NCBI GenBank assembly: GCA_009801085.1
Contig: VNWV01000010.1
Coordinates: 744,001-808,000 of the forward strand
Source of the DNA: Lasiodiplodia sp. COLG20
Lineage: Eukaryota > Ascomycota > Dothideomycetes > Botryosphaeriales > Botryosphaeriaceae
Direction: 5' to 3'
DNA length: 64,000 bases
Both the position numbers and the translations under genes were made by a program. Position 1 is the stretch's first letter. Each line of letters opens with the position of its first letter. Shown one piece after another: positions 19,778 through 31,499 of the stretch. The notes under the pieces were generated by a model. It was not told the origin of the DNA. It made no database searches and saw only the letters and a list, made by a program, of their open reading frames with translations.

Positions 19778-20622
19778 TTATTTGCCCTTCCTCACCCAGT
19801 CCTCGACGGCTTCCCTGGCCTCGCCGATCTTGTCCTCCAGCATGCCGGCCGTCATCTTGCTGTGCGCAATGCCCGTCTGCACAAATCTGGTGACACGCTC
19901 CTTGGCCCTGAGGTGGTTCTCGGCAATGACGGGGTAGCGCTCCTCGTAGGTCCAGAGCAGGTCGCCGACGTTCCTCGAGGTGATGGGGAGGATGGCCCAC
20001 GAAGCGACGATGCCGACGGCGACGGGCACGGTCGAGCGGAGCAGGATGTTGCGGTTGCGGGTGACGATGCTGCCGGCCATGGCCGAGACGAGGACGTAGA
20101 TGGCGCCGGGCATGACCTTCTCGCCCGACTCCTTGGGCGGAGCCAGCGACGCGATGGTGCTGGTGAACGAGTTCTCCAGGCGCAGGGCCTCGGTCAGCCC
20201 CGCGTTGACCTTGTCCTCGGACTTGGCGGCATATCCGTGCAGGAACAGGCGGGCCTGGGCAATCTGAGCGGCCAGACGGTCGGTGTAGGTGGGCGTCGAC
20301 GGCTTGGGGGCGGCCTTGGGTGGGCTGACGGGCTCGGCGGGCACAGGCGCAAAGTCGTCGTAGATGGGCTTGCGGAGGTCCTGGGCCGAGGTTAGCCGGG
20401 CGCAACGGGGAGAGTGACGGGGGCTATACCCTCTCGAATTGGCTTTCTGATGCCTGGGGGGCCTCGGCGTGGACGTTGCGGAGCGGGTAGAGCGAAAGGC
20501 CGGCGGCAAGGATTGCGGACGTCGCAGGCACGACGGCGCGCTGGCGGGAGTCAGCTGCGGGACAATCAATGGGACGCGTGCGCGGGAGAGCTCACCTGCC
20601 GTAGGAGCGGTCGGAAGGCCAT
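19778..20622 (-). CDS. MICOS complex subunit, MIC26/MIC27 (apolipoprotein O family)
   Basis: Three exons: 20622-20596, 20540-20430 and 20380-19778, all joined in phase 0 by introns of 55 and 49 bp; 246 residues. The first exon encodes only nine residues (MAFRPLLRQ), the start of a short mitochondrial targeting sequence. A hydrophobic segment (SAILAAGLSLYPL) and the motif RKPIYDDF follow, as usual in this family. The ApoO-type core runs from about residue 70 (RLAAQIAQARLFLHGY) through two hydrophobic segments (PGAIYVLVSAMAGSIV and VPVAVGIVASWAILP). These proteins sit in the inner mitochondrial membrane and help shape cristae junctions, binding cardiolipin. It shares a short promoter with OCT1. 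Confidence 0.9.
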
Positions 20623-20815
20623 TGGGGGCTGTGCGTGGAGGCAATGGGTTGTCGACGGGCGGGAGTTGCACGCGAGGTGTTGAAGACGGACGTCGCTTTC
20701 CAGCAAACAAGCCGAGACCACCGGCGTCATTGCCTCCGCCCGCCCAGCGCTTCTCCACCTCTCCACCATCACACCTCTCTCCGCACCCTTTCTCTCTGCC
20801 GCAAATCTTGTCACC
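20623..20815. promoter_or_regulatory. 193 bp bidirectional promoter of two mitochondrial genes
   Basis: Only 193 bp separate the ATG of the MICOS subunit (minus) from the ATG of OCT1 (plus), so the two leaders and their control sites must overlap or abut. The OCT1 side is pyrimidine-rich with several CACC/CTCTCC blocks. No TATA box is visible, as expected for housekeeping genes. Confidence 0.65.
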
Positions 20816-23173
20816 ATGCTGCGGCGCTCGGCGCGACGCGCCTGGACATGCTCGCAATGCATGCGCCTGCAGCAGCGGAGATACGGATCCTCCATTGCCG
20901 CAACCGCCGCTGACTTCTCGCCCGCAAACCGCGCCGCTCCCGACGCGAACCACGACGACCGCGTCCTGCGCCAGATCTTCGACTCGCCGCGATTCTGGAA
21001 GGACTTCTCCGGCAACACGAAACATCAAGTCCAACCCCCTTCAACTGGCCTCTTCCAGAACCGCTACCTTACCCGACCAGAAGGTTTCCAGCACTTCGCC
21101 GAGGTCACGCTACAGAAATGCATAAAGATCGTGGACAAGGTGCTGACAGCCAGCACCGTCGAGGAGTACAGGACGCTCGCGAGGGATCTTGACCGTCTCA
21201 GCGACTTGCTCTGCCGCGTCATCGACCTGTCCGACTTTGTGCGCTCGACCCATCCCGATCCGAAGATCCAGGCCGCTGCCACGCAAGCTTATGCCATAAT
21301 GTACGAGTACATGAACCGGCTAAACACAACAACGGGTCTGAATGACCAGCTGAAGAAGGCGGCTTCAATTCCCGAGGTCTGGAATTCGTGGAGTGAGGAA
21401 GAACAGGTCGTGGCTCAGATTTTGATAAGGGACTTCTCAAAATCTGCCATCGACTTGCCTGAGGAGACAAGGCACCGCTTTGTCGACCTTTCCAATGAAA
21501 TCACCCACACCGGAAACGACTTTGTCGATGGCATGGCCCCCGAGAGACCATATCTCAGATTCGACAGTAGCAAGTTGAAAGGAATGGATCCTATGTATGC
21601 CAAGAGCTTGACCAAGTGGGGTAAGCTTACGCTGCCCACTGTTGGCATGCCTGCAATGATGGCCTTGAGGACCGTCGAGGACCCGGATGTGAGGAGAGAG
21701 GTGTATGTGGCCAACCGAACAGCATCAAGGGCCAACATCCTGAGACTGGAAGAGATGCTGCAGAAGAGAGCAGAGCTTGCAAAGATTTCTGGCTACGATA
21801 CCTATGGACACATGGCATTGAGTGACAAGATGGCAAGCACTCCGGAAGCTGTGAATCAATTTCTGGGAGCTCTGGTCGAGGATAACCATGTCCAAGTTAA
21901 TGGCGAACTCCAAGAGCTCCTGGAACTCAAGAAATCTGACGCGAGGAGCGACAACTTTCCCGGCCGCCTGAACGCCTGGGATCGGGATTACTATGCCCAG
22001 CGTCTTCTTTCGTCTCTCCGTACTCGCATTCGATCTCCCGACTTTCTTTGGTCTTTCTTTTCCCTTGGCACTGTCATTCAAGGGCTCTCCCGACTCTTTA
22101 CAAGACTCTACGGCATTCGATTAGTCCCTCACGAGACGCTGCCTGGAGAAACTTGGAACTCTGATGTTCGACGGTTGGATGTGATTGATGAGAACGAGGG
22201 CCACATTGCTGTGGTGTACTGTGATCTTTTCTCCCGTCCTGGCAAAAACCCTAACCCGGCGCACTTCACCCTCCGCTGCTCTCGTCTTATTTCCAGTGAA
22301 GAAATCATGGAGGCAGCCCAGACCTCCCACCCATTCTCCTCTCCTGTTGATGCTGCCACGGATGGCATGGCTTCCGCAGTCAACCCCGCCGATAAGAGTG
22401 GCAACTCTTACTATCAACTCCCCACCATAGCACTCATCTGCGACTTCGACACCATCGGCCAAGGCCTGCACAGCTCCCGGCCAACTCTGCTCTCCTTCCG
22501 CGAGGTGCAGACGCTGTTCCACGAGATGGGCCACGCGCTGCACTCCATTTGCGGGCGTACTCAGCTCCAAAACGTCAGCGGCACGCGGTGCGCGACCGAC
22601 TTCGCGGAGCTGCCGTCGGTGCTGATGGAGCACTTCGCGGCGGCGCCGCAGGTGCTGGGGCTGTTCGCGCGGCACTACGAGACGGACGCGCCGCTGCCGT
22701 ACCGCATGGTCGAGGAGCGCGTGGCCATCGACCGGCGCATGGCCGGGGCCGAGACGGAGGCGCAGATCCTGCTCGCCATGCTCGACCAGGCGTACCACTC
22801 GGCCCTGCCGCTCGAGCCGGGCTTCGACAGCACCCGCACCTACCACGACATCTACAACGCCCACTCGACCATCCCTGAACCGGCGGGCACCGCGTGGCAG
22901 GGCTTCTTCGGACACCTGTTCGGCTACGGCGCTACGTACTACTCGTACCTCTTCGACAGAGCCATTGCTGGCAAGCTCTGGAAGGACGTCTTCCAGGAGG
23001 GTGAGAAGAGTATCGATAGGGGGGCGGGTGCGCGGTATAGAGAGGAGGTGCTGCGGTGGGGTGGTGGTAGGGACGGGTGGAGGTGCGTTGCTGGCGTCTT
23101 GGGGCGGGAGGAGCTGGCTGAAGGTGGGTCGGAGGCGATGAAGGAGGTGGGTAAGTGGGGTGTACATGATTAG
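20816..23173 (+). CDS. OCT1: Mitochondrial intermediate peptidase (octapeptidyl aminopeptidase)
   Basis: A single exon of 785 residues. The start gives an arginine-rich presequence ([16 protein letters not shown]). It is a thimet-type M3 zinc metallopeptidase of the mitochondrial matrix that removes an octapeptide from imported precursors after the main processing step. The zinc motif HEMGH is at residues 569-573 (context [12 protein letters not shown]), with the downstream glutamate region ([13 protein letters not shown]) also typical of M3 enzymes. The length matches fungal Oct1, usually about 770-800. The last 60 residues (from RWGGGRDGW) are low complexity, which is common at the end of these proteins. 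Identification is firm. Confidence 0.95.
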   Translation: MLRRSARRAWTCSQCMRLQQRRYGSSIAATAADFSPANRAAPDANHDDRVLRQIFDSPRFWKDFSGNTKHQVQPPSTGLFQNRYLTRPEGFQHFAEVTLQKCIKIVDKVLTASTVEEYRTLARDLDRLSDLLCRVIDLSDFVRSTHPDPKIQAAATQAYAIMYEYMNRLNTTTGLNDQLKKAASIPEVWNSWSEEEQVVAQILIRDFSKSAIDLPEETRHRFVDLSNEITHTGNDFVDGMAPERPYLRFDSSKLKGMDPMYAKSLTKWGKLTLPTVGMPAMMALRTVEDPDVRREVYVANRTASRANILRLEEMLQKRAELAKISGYDTYGHMALSDKMASTPEAVNQFLGALVEDNHVQVNGELQELLELKKSDARSDNFPGRLNAWDRDYYAQRLLSSLRTRIRSPDFLWSFFSLGTVIQGLSRLFTRLYGIRLVPHETLPGETWNSDVRRLDVIDENEGHIAVVYCDLFSRPGKNPNPAHFTLRCSRLISSEEIMEAAQTSHPFSSPVDAATDGMASAVNPADKSGNSYYQLPTIALICDFDTIGQGLHSSRPTLLSFREVQTLFHEMGHALHSICGRTQLQNVSGTRCATDFAELPSVLMEHFAAAPQVLGLFARHYETDAPLPYRMVEERVAIDRRMAGAETEAQILLAMLDQAYHSALPLEPGFDSTRTYHDIYNAHSTIPEPAGTAWQGFFGHLFGYGATYYSYLFDRAIAGKLWKDVFQEGEKSIDRGAGARYREEVLRWGGGRDGWRCVAGVLGREELAEGGSEAMKEVGKWGVHD

Positions 23174-23508
23174 AGGAGATGATGATGACCGTACATTTCG
23201 AAGATGTGTCACGTAGAGGAAGCATTGGGAGGTCTTGTCATGCTAGAGGCCTAACATCTTTAAGAGCGGCTTCATTGGTTGAGAGGGAATGGGGGGCGGC
23301 AACTGGCTTGTCGTCGTAAGTATATGGAGGTTACGGTGTATATTTTCTGACGCGTGGTTGTAGATTTCTGTCTATATCCAAAAGTGTGTACATCAAAAAT
23401 ACCAACAAAAAAAAAAAAAAAAACTCCCCCACGGTGTTCCCCCAGAGAAACTAACGCCTATATGACGACACGGAAAACAATTTCAATCAGCTCCATCAAT
23501 TTCAAAAC
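23174..23508. other. Intergenic with a 17-base A tract
   Basis: The interval between the convergent OCT1 and P450 genes. A run of 17 A residues lies at 23407-23423 near the P450 end. Nothing else is seen. Confidence 0.5.
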
Positions 23509-25308
23509 TCAAAGCGAATCGAGATCAATCTCCGGCGTCCTCTCCCTGAACTGCACGGCGGCCTTCGCATCCGGCAAATTCTGACCCGACCCATCATCGA
23601 CCGTCTTCGGCCGCCCACCACCGTTCTCGAACTGCCAGTCGTACTTGAGCAGCAGGTGCGCGATGGCGATCTTGATCTCGTTGGAGGCGAAGAAGCGCCC
23701 CGGGCAGGCGTGCTTGCCGTGGCCGAAGCCGAGGTGGTCGGCGCTGGTGGTGACGAACTGCCAGCGGTTCTCGCTGCCGGGCTGCTCGCGCATGCGCAGG
23801 AAGCGGTGGCCGTCGAACTCGGTGGGGCGCGCGCCCCAGCGGGACTCGTCGTCGAGCATGTGCAGGGTCGGCACGGCGGTGGTGGCGCCCTTAGGGATGA
23901 TGGTGCCGTCGGAGAGTTTGACGGGGGCGGTGGCGACGCGGTTCATGAAGACTGAAGGACAGGGTCAGTATGGGGGAGGTAACGTCTTGGAAGGGGATAA
24001 AAAAAACTTACGCGCACTCTGGACGTTGATCCTCTGGCTCTCCTTCATGCAGCTGTCCAGCAGCTTCATCTTGTACAGGCTCGTCTTCTTCCAGCCGCCG
24101 TCCTCGCGCAGCACCTCGACTATCTCCTTGCGCAGCGCATCCACGCACGCCGGGTCCGCAACCAGATCGAACAGCAGGTGCGTCAGCGTCAGCGACGTCG
24201 TGTGGATGGCATTAAAGTTGAGCAGCAGCTGCGCGTTGGCAAAGTCCCAGGGGCGGCCGCGGGCCACGGCGTCCATCCACTCCAGCGAATCCGCCGGCTT
24301 GGGCACGGGTTTTCCCGCGGCCTCCAATTCGGTGCGGCGCGCGCGGCGGGCCTGGATCTCGGGTTCGATGAGTTGCGCCATCGTCTTCTGGATGCTCCGC
24401 ACGCGCGCCATCTCGGGCAGCCAGTAGCGCGCGAAGGGGCGGAGCGGAGCGGGGATGCGGTCCAGCGACATCTTGGCCTTGAAGGCGTCGTGCGTGAAGG
24501 CGATGGAGATGTCGACGAGCGAGCGGTTGCGGCATAGGGGTTCGCCCAGGAAGACTTTGGCGGACATGCGGGCGGCGATTTCGGTGGCGACGCCGTAGAA
24601 CATGGTTTTACGCCATTCTTTGTTGGGGGGGAGGAGATCGTTGCAGATTTCCGTCATCTCTTTTGAGAGGTCGTTCGTGATGTGGCCTGGGAGAGTTGTA
24701 AGCACTCAGATGTAATCGCAGCGGCAAATCAAACGTACCCAAGGCTTGCGTCAACTTCGTACGGACCGTCTCCTGCATGATTTCTCCCTGCGTCACGGCA
24801 TGGAAGGCTGAGAATTCCGAGTATTCCACGAAGAAGGTCTATCATGGCGTCAGTCAGAAAAGTGCTACATTAGATTGAGATACGAGCAACTCACCTTCTC
24901 CATAAAGGCATTGAAGCTGAGACGCTCATCATTGCGGATTTCATCGGCGTACTTTGGGGGAATGACCAAGAGAGGTCCCGAGGGGTTGAAGAGCTGGAAA
25001 GGGCCGCTGAACTGTAGAGGTGTGAGTGATGCAGAACCTTTACGAGACCATGTATAGTCGTTTACCTTGTCTAGTCCTTGCTTCAATAGTTTCCTGCTCT
25101 GTGTATACCAACGCTTCTGTGCAGCCTTGTTCGTCCACTCTCCCTCCTCTTTGCCGACGATGGGGAAACCGCTCCAGGCACGTGGTCCCACCAATTCAGT
25201 GGCGAAGTTGTATAATACGGTGGTGATGATGATGGCGACAACAGCAACCAAGACGGGGTGCTGGATCCCCGAAACAGCGGTGTCCGTCTCGCTACTGGAA
25301 AGTGTCAT
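23509..25308 (-). CDS. Cytochrome P450 monooxygenase, five exons
   Basis: Exons 25308-25066, 25011-24895, 24838-24739, 24686-24012 and 23951-23509, with introns of 52-60 bp, joined in frame; 525 residues. The start (ACCATGACA) is followed by a hydrophobic anchor (VLVAVVAIIITTVLYNF). The I helix reads FNAIHTTSLTLTHLL, the ExxR motif is ESQR, and the haem loop is FGHGKHACPGRFFA with the cysteine at about residue 461. The GHGKHACPGRFFA wording is shared by fungal P450s of the ent-kaurene oxidase-like group, often found in secondary metabolism; the substrate cannot be told. It is tandem with the MFS gene upstream (501 bp gap), and a Zn2Cys6 gene lies beyond, suggesting a small co-regulated group. 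Confidence 0.9.
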
Positions 25309-25809
25309 GGTGGTGGTGTGGTGGAAAGTGATGGTTTTGGAATATGGAAGTTGGCATCGTTGCACCTAACCACAGGGTTATATAGAGCCTATTGTACGCG
25401 TCAATTTAGAAACTATGGACACGTTCGCGGTGAATAGGAACCGGTACCCGAGTTGTTTTTCGGATTGCAAAAGGGTGGTGTCGTATTCGCACTGCGCTTG
25501 CTAAAGGAATCCGAACGCTTCGCCCAGTTCGGATTGCTGCTCGGATAGCGTCAACGCCCAGAGGTTGGCAGCAAAAGCATAAGGAAATAGGTGCGACAGC
25601 GAGATAAATTAGTCCGATACGATTGGTCAACAATAGCATCTCGTTCTCGTATTCAAAGCTTGACCAAGACCGAAAACGTAAACTCGCATGTACAGTACAT
25701 TTAGCCAACGATAGGCCGATGATTTTCAGAGAGAGCGATGACAACATGGAGAGGAGTTTGTGGCGCAGTGAATCTACATAAATAGGAACAAAAAGTCATA
25801 GCTCATTCT
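25309..25809. other. Intergenic, P450 promoter and MFS 3' flank
   Basis: About 500 bp. It should contain the P450 promoter. CGGTACCCG-type and CGGATT triplets occur near 25440-25540, but no paired CGG inverted site could be assigned with confidence. Confidence 0.35.
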
Positions 25810-27438
25810 TCATCTCACCTCTTCCGTCTCCAACTGCGCCCTCTCTTCGTGTGTAAAATCGCTCTTTGCTCTCCCCATCTTCACAAGCGAGAACATCAAA
25901 CATGCGACGCCGGAACACGCAACGCCAAACCAAAAGGCCACTTTGTAGCTTCCTTTGACACCGAGGTGGGCACTGCTACTCACAGCCAGGTCCGCTACGC
26001 CGAGAAAGAAGCCGATGCCAAGGAACAGCGTGGTGTTGATCAGCGCCCCGGCGACGCTCTGCCGGTGCCGAGGCATGCTGGTGGTGATGAAGACGTTGGT
26101 GACGGAGAAGGTGATGTCGACGCCGAGGGTGGCGCAGACCATGGCCGGGAAGACGTATGCCCAGTAGTTGGGGTTGTCGGGCATGATGGCGAAGAGCAGG
26201 CAGCAGATGACCTGTACCGCCGCAGCGAGGACGACCAGCAGCTTGCCCGGGAGAAGGTGCATGACGAGTCCGCCGACGGTGGAGAGAATGAGGCCGCCGG
26301 CAGCCATGGGTGCGAACCATGCTGTGGTTTGCAGTGTTCCGATGCCGAGTACGAGCTCGATGCTACATTTGTAATCAGCTTTCGGGCCTCTTTGATCCGT
26401 GTGCATTTTCACTTACTAGAAGCTGGCGTAGAACAGGTAGATTCCGTACACGCCGTACGAGAACGACAAGCCAATGATGAGGGGTTTGATGGACTTTGGT
26501 TCGAAAATGTCGAATGGAAGCAACGGTTGTTCTGCAACCCAACCTTCGACATAGAAAGCTGCAATGAGACAGAGCACCCCAACGACAAAGGTGACAATGA
26601 TGTAAGGGGTGGCCCAGCCATGAGGGGCATGGGAGCTATCAGTGATGGCGAAGACGACCAAAAGGAGACCCGGCACGATAGTAACGAAACCCCACCAATC
26701 CATACTTATGTCGATAACCCTACCATCAGGGCGGTCGTTGGGGACGAAGAATACCGAAACTGCAATGACGATGGCGAGGAAGATGGTACCGAAGTAGAAA
26801 TACCAGCCCCAGTCAAGGAGCTGGCCACTGATTCCACCGAAGAAAATACCGGTAAAGAAGCCGATAGGAGCGAAAGCACCGTAGAGGCTGAAGACCAGGT
26901 TCTTACGCGGCCCCGGTCTGTACACGGTGCCAAGCAGCATTATTCCAGCCGGCAGGAAAGCAGCCGGGCCAAGGCCACTTATGGCACGGCAAAAGATGAG
27001 CATCATGTAGTTCTGGCTGAAGCCAGCGATGAGACACCAGATGGCGAACCACACCAGGCCACAGACGAATAGCATGCGTGCTCCAAAAATATCCGCTAGT
27101 CGACCGAATGGGAGGATGAAAGAGCCGGTGACGAGGGAGAAGACGCTGGCGGGCCAGCTTCGAGCGGCGGTGGGGATGTCGAGGGAGGTTGTCAAGGCGG
27201 GCAGGATGATATGGAAGCCACTGATGAAGTATTCCTGTCGTCTGTTAGCACATGGTTCCGTAGACATGGTGAAGTGGAAGAAGCTCACCGCCATGAACAT
27301 GGAGGCCAGCAGTGAAAAGCAGAAGCAGTACTCAGCATAATTGGTGTTGAAGACTGCCGGCCGTTGCCTCCCGAGTTTCTCAACGTCGACGGGAGAATTG
27401 CACCGGGCACCGGCTTCGGGAGAGGATTCGACTGCCAT
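25810..27438 (-). CDS. MFS transporter, aminotriazole-resistance (ATR1)-like
   Basis: Exons 27438-27289, 27234-26417 and 26362-25810, with two 54 bp introns; 506 residues. The sequence is hydrophobic throughout, with about 12-14 membrane segments. The signature between helices 2 and 3 reads GRLADIFGARMLF, and later motifs (RAISGLGPAAFLPAGIMLLG, then GPRKNLVFSLYGAFAP) fit the drug:H+ antiporter-like fungal group that includes yeast Atr1. These carriers sit in the plasma membrane and export toxins or metabolites. The first intron is 54 bases and stays open in frame, so an unspliced product would carry 18 extra residues (VSFFHFTMSTEP...), but the splice signals are good. It diverges from the Zn2Cys6 gene. 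Confidence 0.88.
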
Positions 27439-28116
27439 GTTTGTAGAGGTAAAGAAGTGAAGATGGGTTGGCTGAAGTGTGGAAAATGTAGCGGTTCTTC
27501 TACTGTGCGGCCATGACTAGGAGGGCCATGAGCTGGAAGGCGACAGCGAAGATGCAGTCACCCATTGCAGCCAACACCATCGACGGGTCTGGGTGGAGGC
27601 TTGGCTGCCACATGCGGCCGATTACATGGTGTAATGCAGCGGGTTAGCCGCTCGCTTGCGTACCCTACTTATGGTGAACTGCTCCCAGGTCCAGCCTTCA
27701 CCGCAACCTCGACTGAGCACTCGCCACGAGTATCGGAATAGAAATTCTGGTGTCCTAACAGAATCAAGACGGATCTTTCGGGGAGAGTACGTTTACCGTT
27801 ATTTCGTTTGTTGGCGACAATAGGTGTTCCAGTGCGGATTTCTAATAGGGTCCGTAATGGGGGGGCGCTAAACCCAAACAGGCAGCCAAGGCGCAGTGGC
27901 CTTGTGGTTTGCCTTCTCGAACTCCTTCCATCGCCGACTTTCCCCTCCCCGCCCTAGGACCCCACCGCCCGTTGGCCCGCGTAATAAAACCGCTCTTATC
28001 TAACCGCTAGGTCGCAGAGCCAAGCCGATCTGCTGCTGCGTTCTCCGGATTGCTGGATGCACGCCCTTGTCCCGTTTTCTTCTCTGACCGGTGCCTAACG
28101 TTCCCGCACGGCCCGC
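27439..28116. promoter_or_regulatory. Divergent promoter of the MFS and Zn2Cys6 genes
   Basis: A 678 bp interval with both start regions. A polypyrimidine stretch lies next to the factor start. CGG triplets, the half-site of Zn2Cys6 proteins, occur at several places (for example 27511, 27613, 27770), but spacing does not single out one site. Divergent arrangement suggests the factor controls the transporter; this is inference. Confidence 0.45.
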
Positions 28117-29744
28117 ATGTCATCTGGCCAGGACGAGCCGCCGACGAAGCCTTGTCACAACTGCCGCCGTCGCAGGCTCAAGTGTGACCGCTCTCTGCCG
28201 GGTTGTCAGAAATGCACCAAGACGGGCCAGGAATGTCTCGGCTACGGGAAGCTGTTTTTGTGGAACCAAGGCGTGGCGAGCCGCGGGAAGATGATGGGCA
28301 AGAGCATACCCGTCCAAACTCCACAGCCGCCGCATACCATGGCAGTTGTTAGCAATGCACTGATGGGCCCAACCCCGTCTCTAATAGATCCCATCTTCCA
28401 AGACCTGGGCCACTCGTCTCGCCTCTATCTTTCCCACTGTAAGGAGTCTCCCGGCGCTCCAGGGCTTGAGTTCTGACGCTGCGTCTAGTCGCCGACGAAT
28501 TTTGCAAGGCTCTCGTGACATACGACATGCCCAACTTGAATCCCTTCCGCGACCTCATTCCGCTGACCCGAGAGCACGCTGTCCTGCTGCACATGGCCAT
28601 CGCCAACTCGGCCGTCCACATGGCCAACCGCTATGCCATGGAATTTGCAGTCGGCCAAAGCGTCGTTCAAACCCAACCCCTCCAGGTCCTAAACGGCCAG
28701 GCAGCCCGCTTCTACCACGACGCCCTGGTCGCAAAGCAGAAGGCACTGCAGCTTCTGCGGCACGCGCTGCAGCACGTCAACGCCGACAATCGTGACGTCC
28801 TTCTCGCAGCCATCCACCTCTTCGCCAACTTCGAACTCATCACCTCCGGAAAGGGCGATTGTATCGTGCATGTCGAAGGCGCCAGGAGGTTGATAGAATG
28901 CTTCGGCACCGAGAGCTCCCCGATGATGGGGAAGCTACGAGATTACCTCATTTCCGACTGTTTGACGTAAACTTCCCTTTCTCCTCCACACCAATTCCGA
29001 GTTGAGCTGATGATGCTGCATAGCTTCTACATCCTCGGCTCGACCGTGGTGTCGTCACGTTCGCGAGCGAACGCGAGCCGTCACTTCCAGTACGTCCTCC
29101 CGCTGCTAGAACGTGCCGAGTCCAACAGCTACCTCTCGTGTCCGCCCATGCTCCTGCAAATCATGCTCCTAGCCTCGTACCTGAGCGGCGGGCAGTCGAC
29201 ATCAGCAGCGGAAGAGGAGCAACCACTACCCCTCGAAGCCGAGGCAGCAGCCCTCCTCCAGCGCGCCCAATCCTTCGACGTGCACGCGTGGGCGCAGGGC
29301 GTGCAGGGCATCTCGTCGGACCACGACGACTTCGAGAGCCGGGTGCACGTTGCGTCGGCGCACAAATCCGCCATCTGCCTGTACATCCACCGCGCGGTGC
29401 CGACGGCGCCGCCGCTGCTCGACGGCGAGCAGACCGAGATGCTCGTGTCGGACGTCATCGGCCACCTCGCCCTCATCGGCCGCGACGACAACCTCATCAA
29501 GGGCACCGCCTGGCCCACCTTCGTCGCCGGCGCCGAGACGGCCGACCCCGCCCGCCGCGCCTGGATCGCTGATCGTCTTGTGATGTTGTGGCGCATCATG
29601 CTCTGGGGCTACCTGCCTACCGCCCTCGAGACCCTGCACGTCATCTGGGGAACTGATGATGAATGCCCCAACGGCCAGGCGGGCGTCAGGGAGGGCTGGT
29701 TGCAGAAGTTGAAGAGGCTGGGCATCGAGTGGATGATTGTTTGA
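28117..29744 (+). CDS. Zn2Cys6 fungal transcription factor
   Basis: Exons 28117-28438, 28489-28966 and 29024-29744, introns of 50 and 57 bp; 506 residues. The N terminus holds the binuclear zinc cluster, CHNCRRRRLKC then C-X2-C-X6-C (residues 13-41), with spacing X2, X6, X6, X2, X6. Downstream is the variable fungal regulator domain (HAVLLHMAIANSAVHMANRY, LLAAIHLFANFELI, HVEGARRLIECFG), the type often called DUF3468/fungal-specific TF domain 2. It should bind CGG-containing sites in the nucleus. It sits head to head with an MFS gene and 2.8 kb from a P450, so control of that pair is plausible. Confidence 0.88.
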
Positions 29745-30053
29745 TGGGACGTAAATATTGTGTTATGATCAAGGTACATGTTAATGATTCAAGGGCGTTA
29801 AGACGGGATAGAGAGCATACCCCCCAAACTGTCATAGATGCAGCTACACTGCAAGAACTCACGTAAACTAAATAGAAGACTCTAACTCACTCAAACCAAA
29901 GGAATAGTTTAATTATAGTAATTGAAATGGCTGTATAAGATTGGGTATCATGAGCCGCATCGCCACCTAAATAAATCGGAAATAGAATTAGCGGCAAGTT
30001 GGCTTGTGAGTATGGGTCGACTTACTCTGAAAGAAAATCATGCAAGACGCTGA
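29745..30053. other. Intergenic between convergent genes
   Basis: About 309 bp of AT-rich sequence between the Zn2Cys6 gene and the SPX-RING gene; shared 3' flanks. Nothing else is supported. Confidence 0.4.
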
Positions 30054-31499
30054 TTACATGACAACACATTTGTCATTATACGCTTCACCGTACTGGTCCA
30101 CACCCGCCGCCTTGACATTTTCCTTCTGCTTGAGTTTCACCTCATCCGGGAAGTACTTGACGAGGAAGTCGGCTAGGGCGGGATCTAGGTTGCCGCTATC
30201 GGCTTCCATAACGACCTCTCCCCGACACAGCGGACAGTGATCCTCCTTGGTCCTCTGCAAGACGATCAAACAGCGGATGCAGAAGATGTGCTGGCAACGC
30301 AGGCGCACAGGTCGGTACGATATGCTGAAACAGACGGGACAGAGGTAGTCGTCCAGTTGAGGCACGATCGGGAGTAGCTCAGTGGAGACTTGATAACATA
30401 TGGCCTTTGCAATGTCGCGGGGCATGCTCTGCTGTAGGGCAGCCGGGAAGGTGGATTTGACACCAAGAGCCGTACGCTTGTCGAATTCTGCAGCCCGTCA
30501 GTCAATGCGGTGCAAATTGTATGCAGAGCAACGCTTACTCTTGAGAATCTTCTGCATTGCGAGGTCGTTGATTTCCTGGAACCGGAGACTCTGAAGCACC
30601 GCCATGTTTAACTTCAGGAACTGCTCCAAGGCAATGCTGCTTTCCTTCTTCTTGAAGGTTGACGCAACATTCTGCCGTTTGAGCTCATCGGAGAATTTTT
30701 GAAGAAGCGCTTGTGCTTTCGTGGAGTCATGTTTGCCGTGGTCAAGTTCGGTTGTGGAGAAGAAGATTCTTGATTCCAGGTAGAACTCGAAGATTTTCCG
30801 CCACTTGGCCATGTCCGTTTTCGAGGCAGATTTCCGATTCGGCTCTGTAACTCGGGTCACAGCTGTTCCGAGTGCAGTCACTTCCTTGCTCAGCTTTTCT
30901 TGCTCTTGGGCTTGCAAAGCGGCCAACCCTGACACCTCATTCTGAAGGATGCTGAAGAATTCCAAGTCCGAGGTCAGGGGAAGCTCAACCATGCGGTGCG
31001 AACGCGTCTCCCGGCATTGTCCATCAGGACTGCTGGCTCCGTCCGATGGGGTCCCTCGTGAAGACTCGCCTGATTCCTGATCCGCGGTTGAGGGCGAGGT
31101 ATCGGCGTCCGATATTCTTACATGAGAGAGTTGCTGAGAAATGGCTAGTTGCTGGAGATAGTTTCTAGTGAGAGGAGACAGGTGGGCATCTAGAGGTTCG
31201 CCAGTCTCATCATCCACGGCAATGAACAGCTTGGGCTGGAAGAGGACGGGTGCGTCTGGATGTCCGGCCGAGGACTTGGGATTGGATAAAAGGTACTCGG
31301 CAAGCCTTTCGTTTCTTTCTCGCTCTGCAGTCCTCAACAGCTGCCCCAGAGTCGCAGGATCAAGTCCCAGATCGGCCAGCTCTCGTTGCACCCTCTTGAT
31401 GCATTTTTTCAGCTGGCGATAGGAAATGGCGGACGCGACCCAGTGGGCGGGGAAGCCGTCATGCTGGAGGTGCTCCTGGAAAACGTGGCCGAACTTCAT
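30054..31499 (-). CDS. SPX domain plus RING finger E3 ubiquitin ligase
   Basis: Exons 31499-30539 and 30487-30054, intron 51 bp; 464 residues. The N terminus is an SPX domain (MKFGHVFQEHLQ, then YRQLKKCIKRVQREL), split by a polar insert at about residues 105-165 and completed near residues 225-320 (WRKIFEFYLESRIFFSTTELDHGKHDS). SPX domains bind inositol pyrophosphates and report phosphate status. A C3HC4 RING follows (CPVCFSISYRPVRLRC, then HIFCIRCL, then CPLC, about residues 370-415). The combination is known in fungi as an E3 ligase linked to phosphate homeostasis; a role in degrading phosphate-pathway proteins is inferred from relatives. It diverges from the DnaJ gene. Confidence 0.88.

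Noticed and set aside
22121..23212. 363-codon open frame on the minus strand opposite OCT1
   Set aside because: It lies exactly opposite the conserved peptidase coding sequence, is rich in Arg, Val and Gly as expected for an antisense frame of GC-rich codons, and has no motif.
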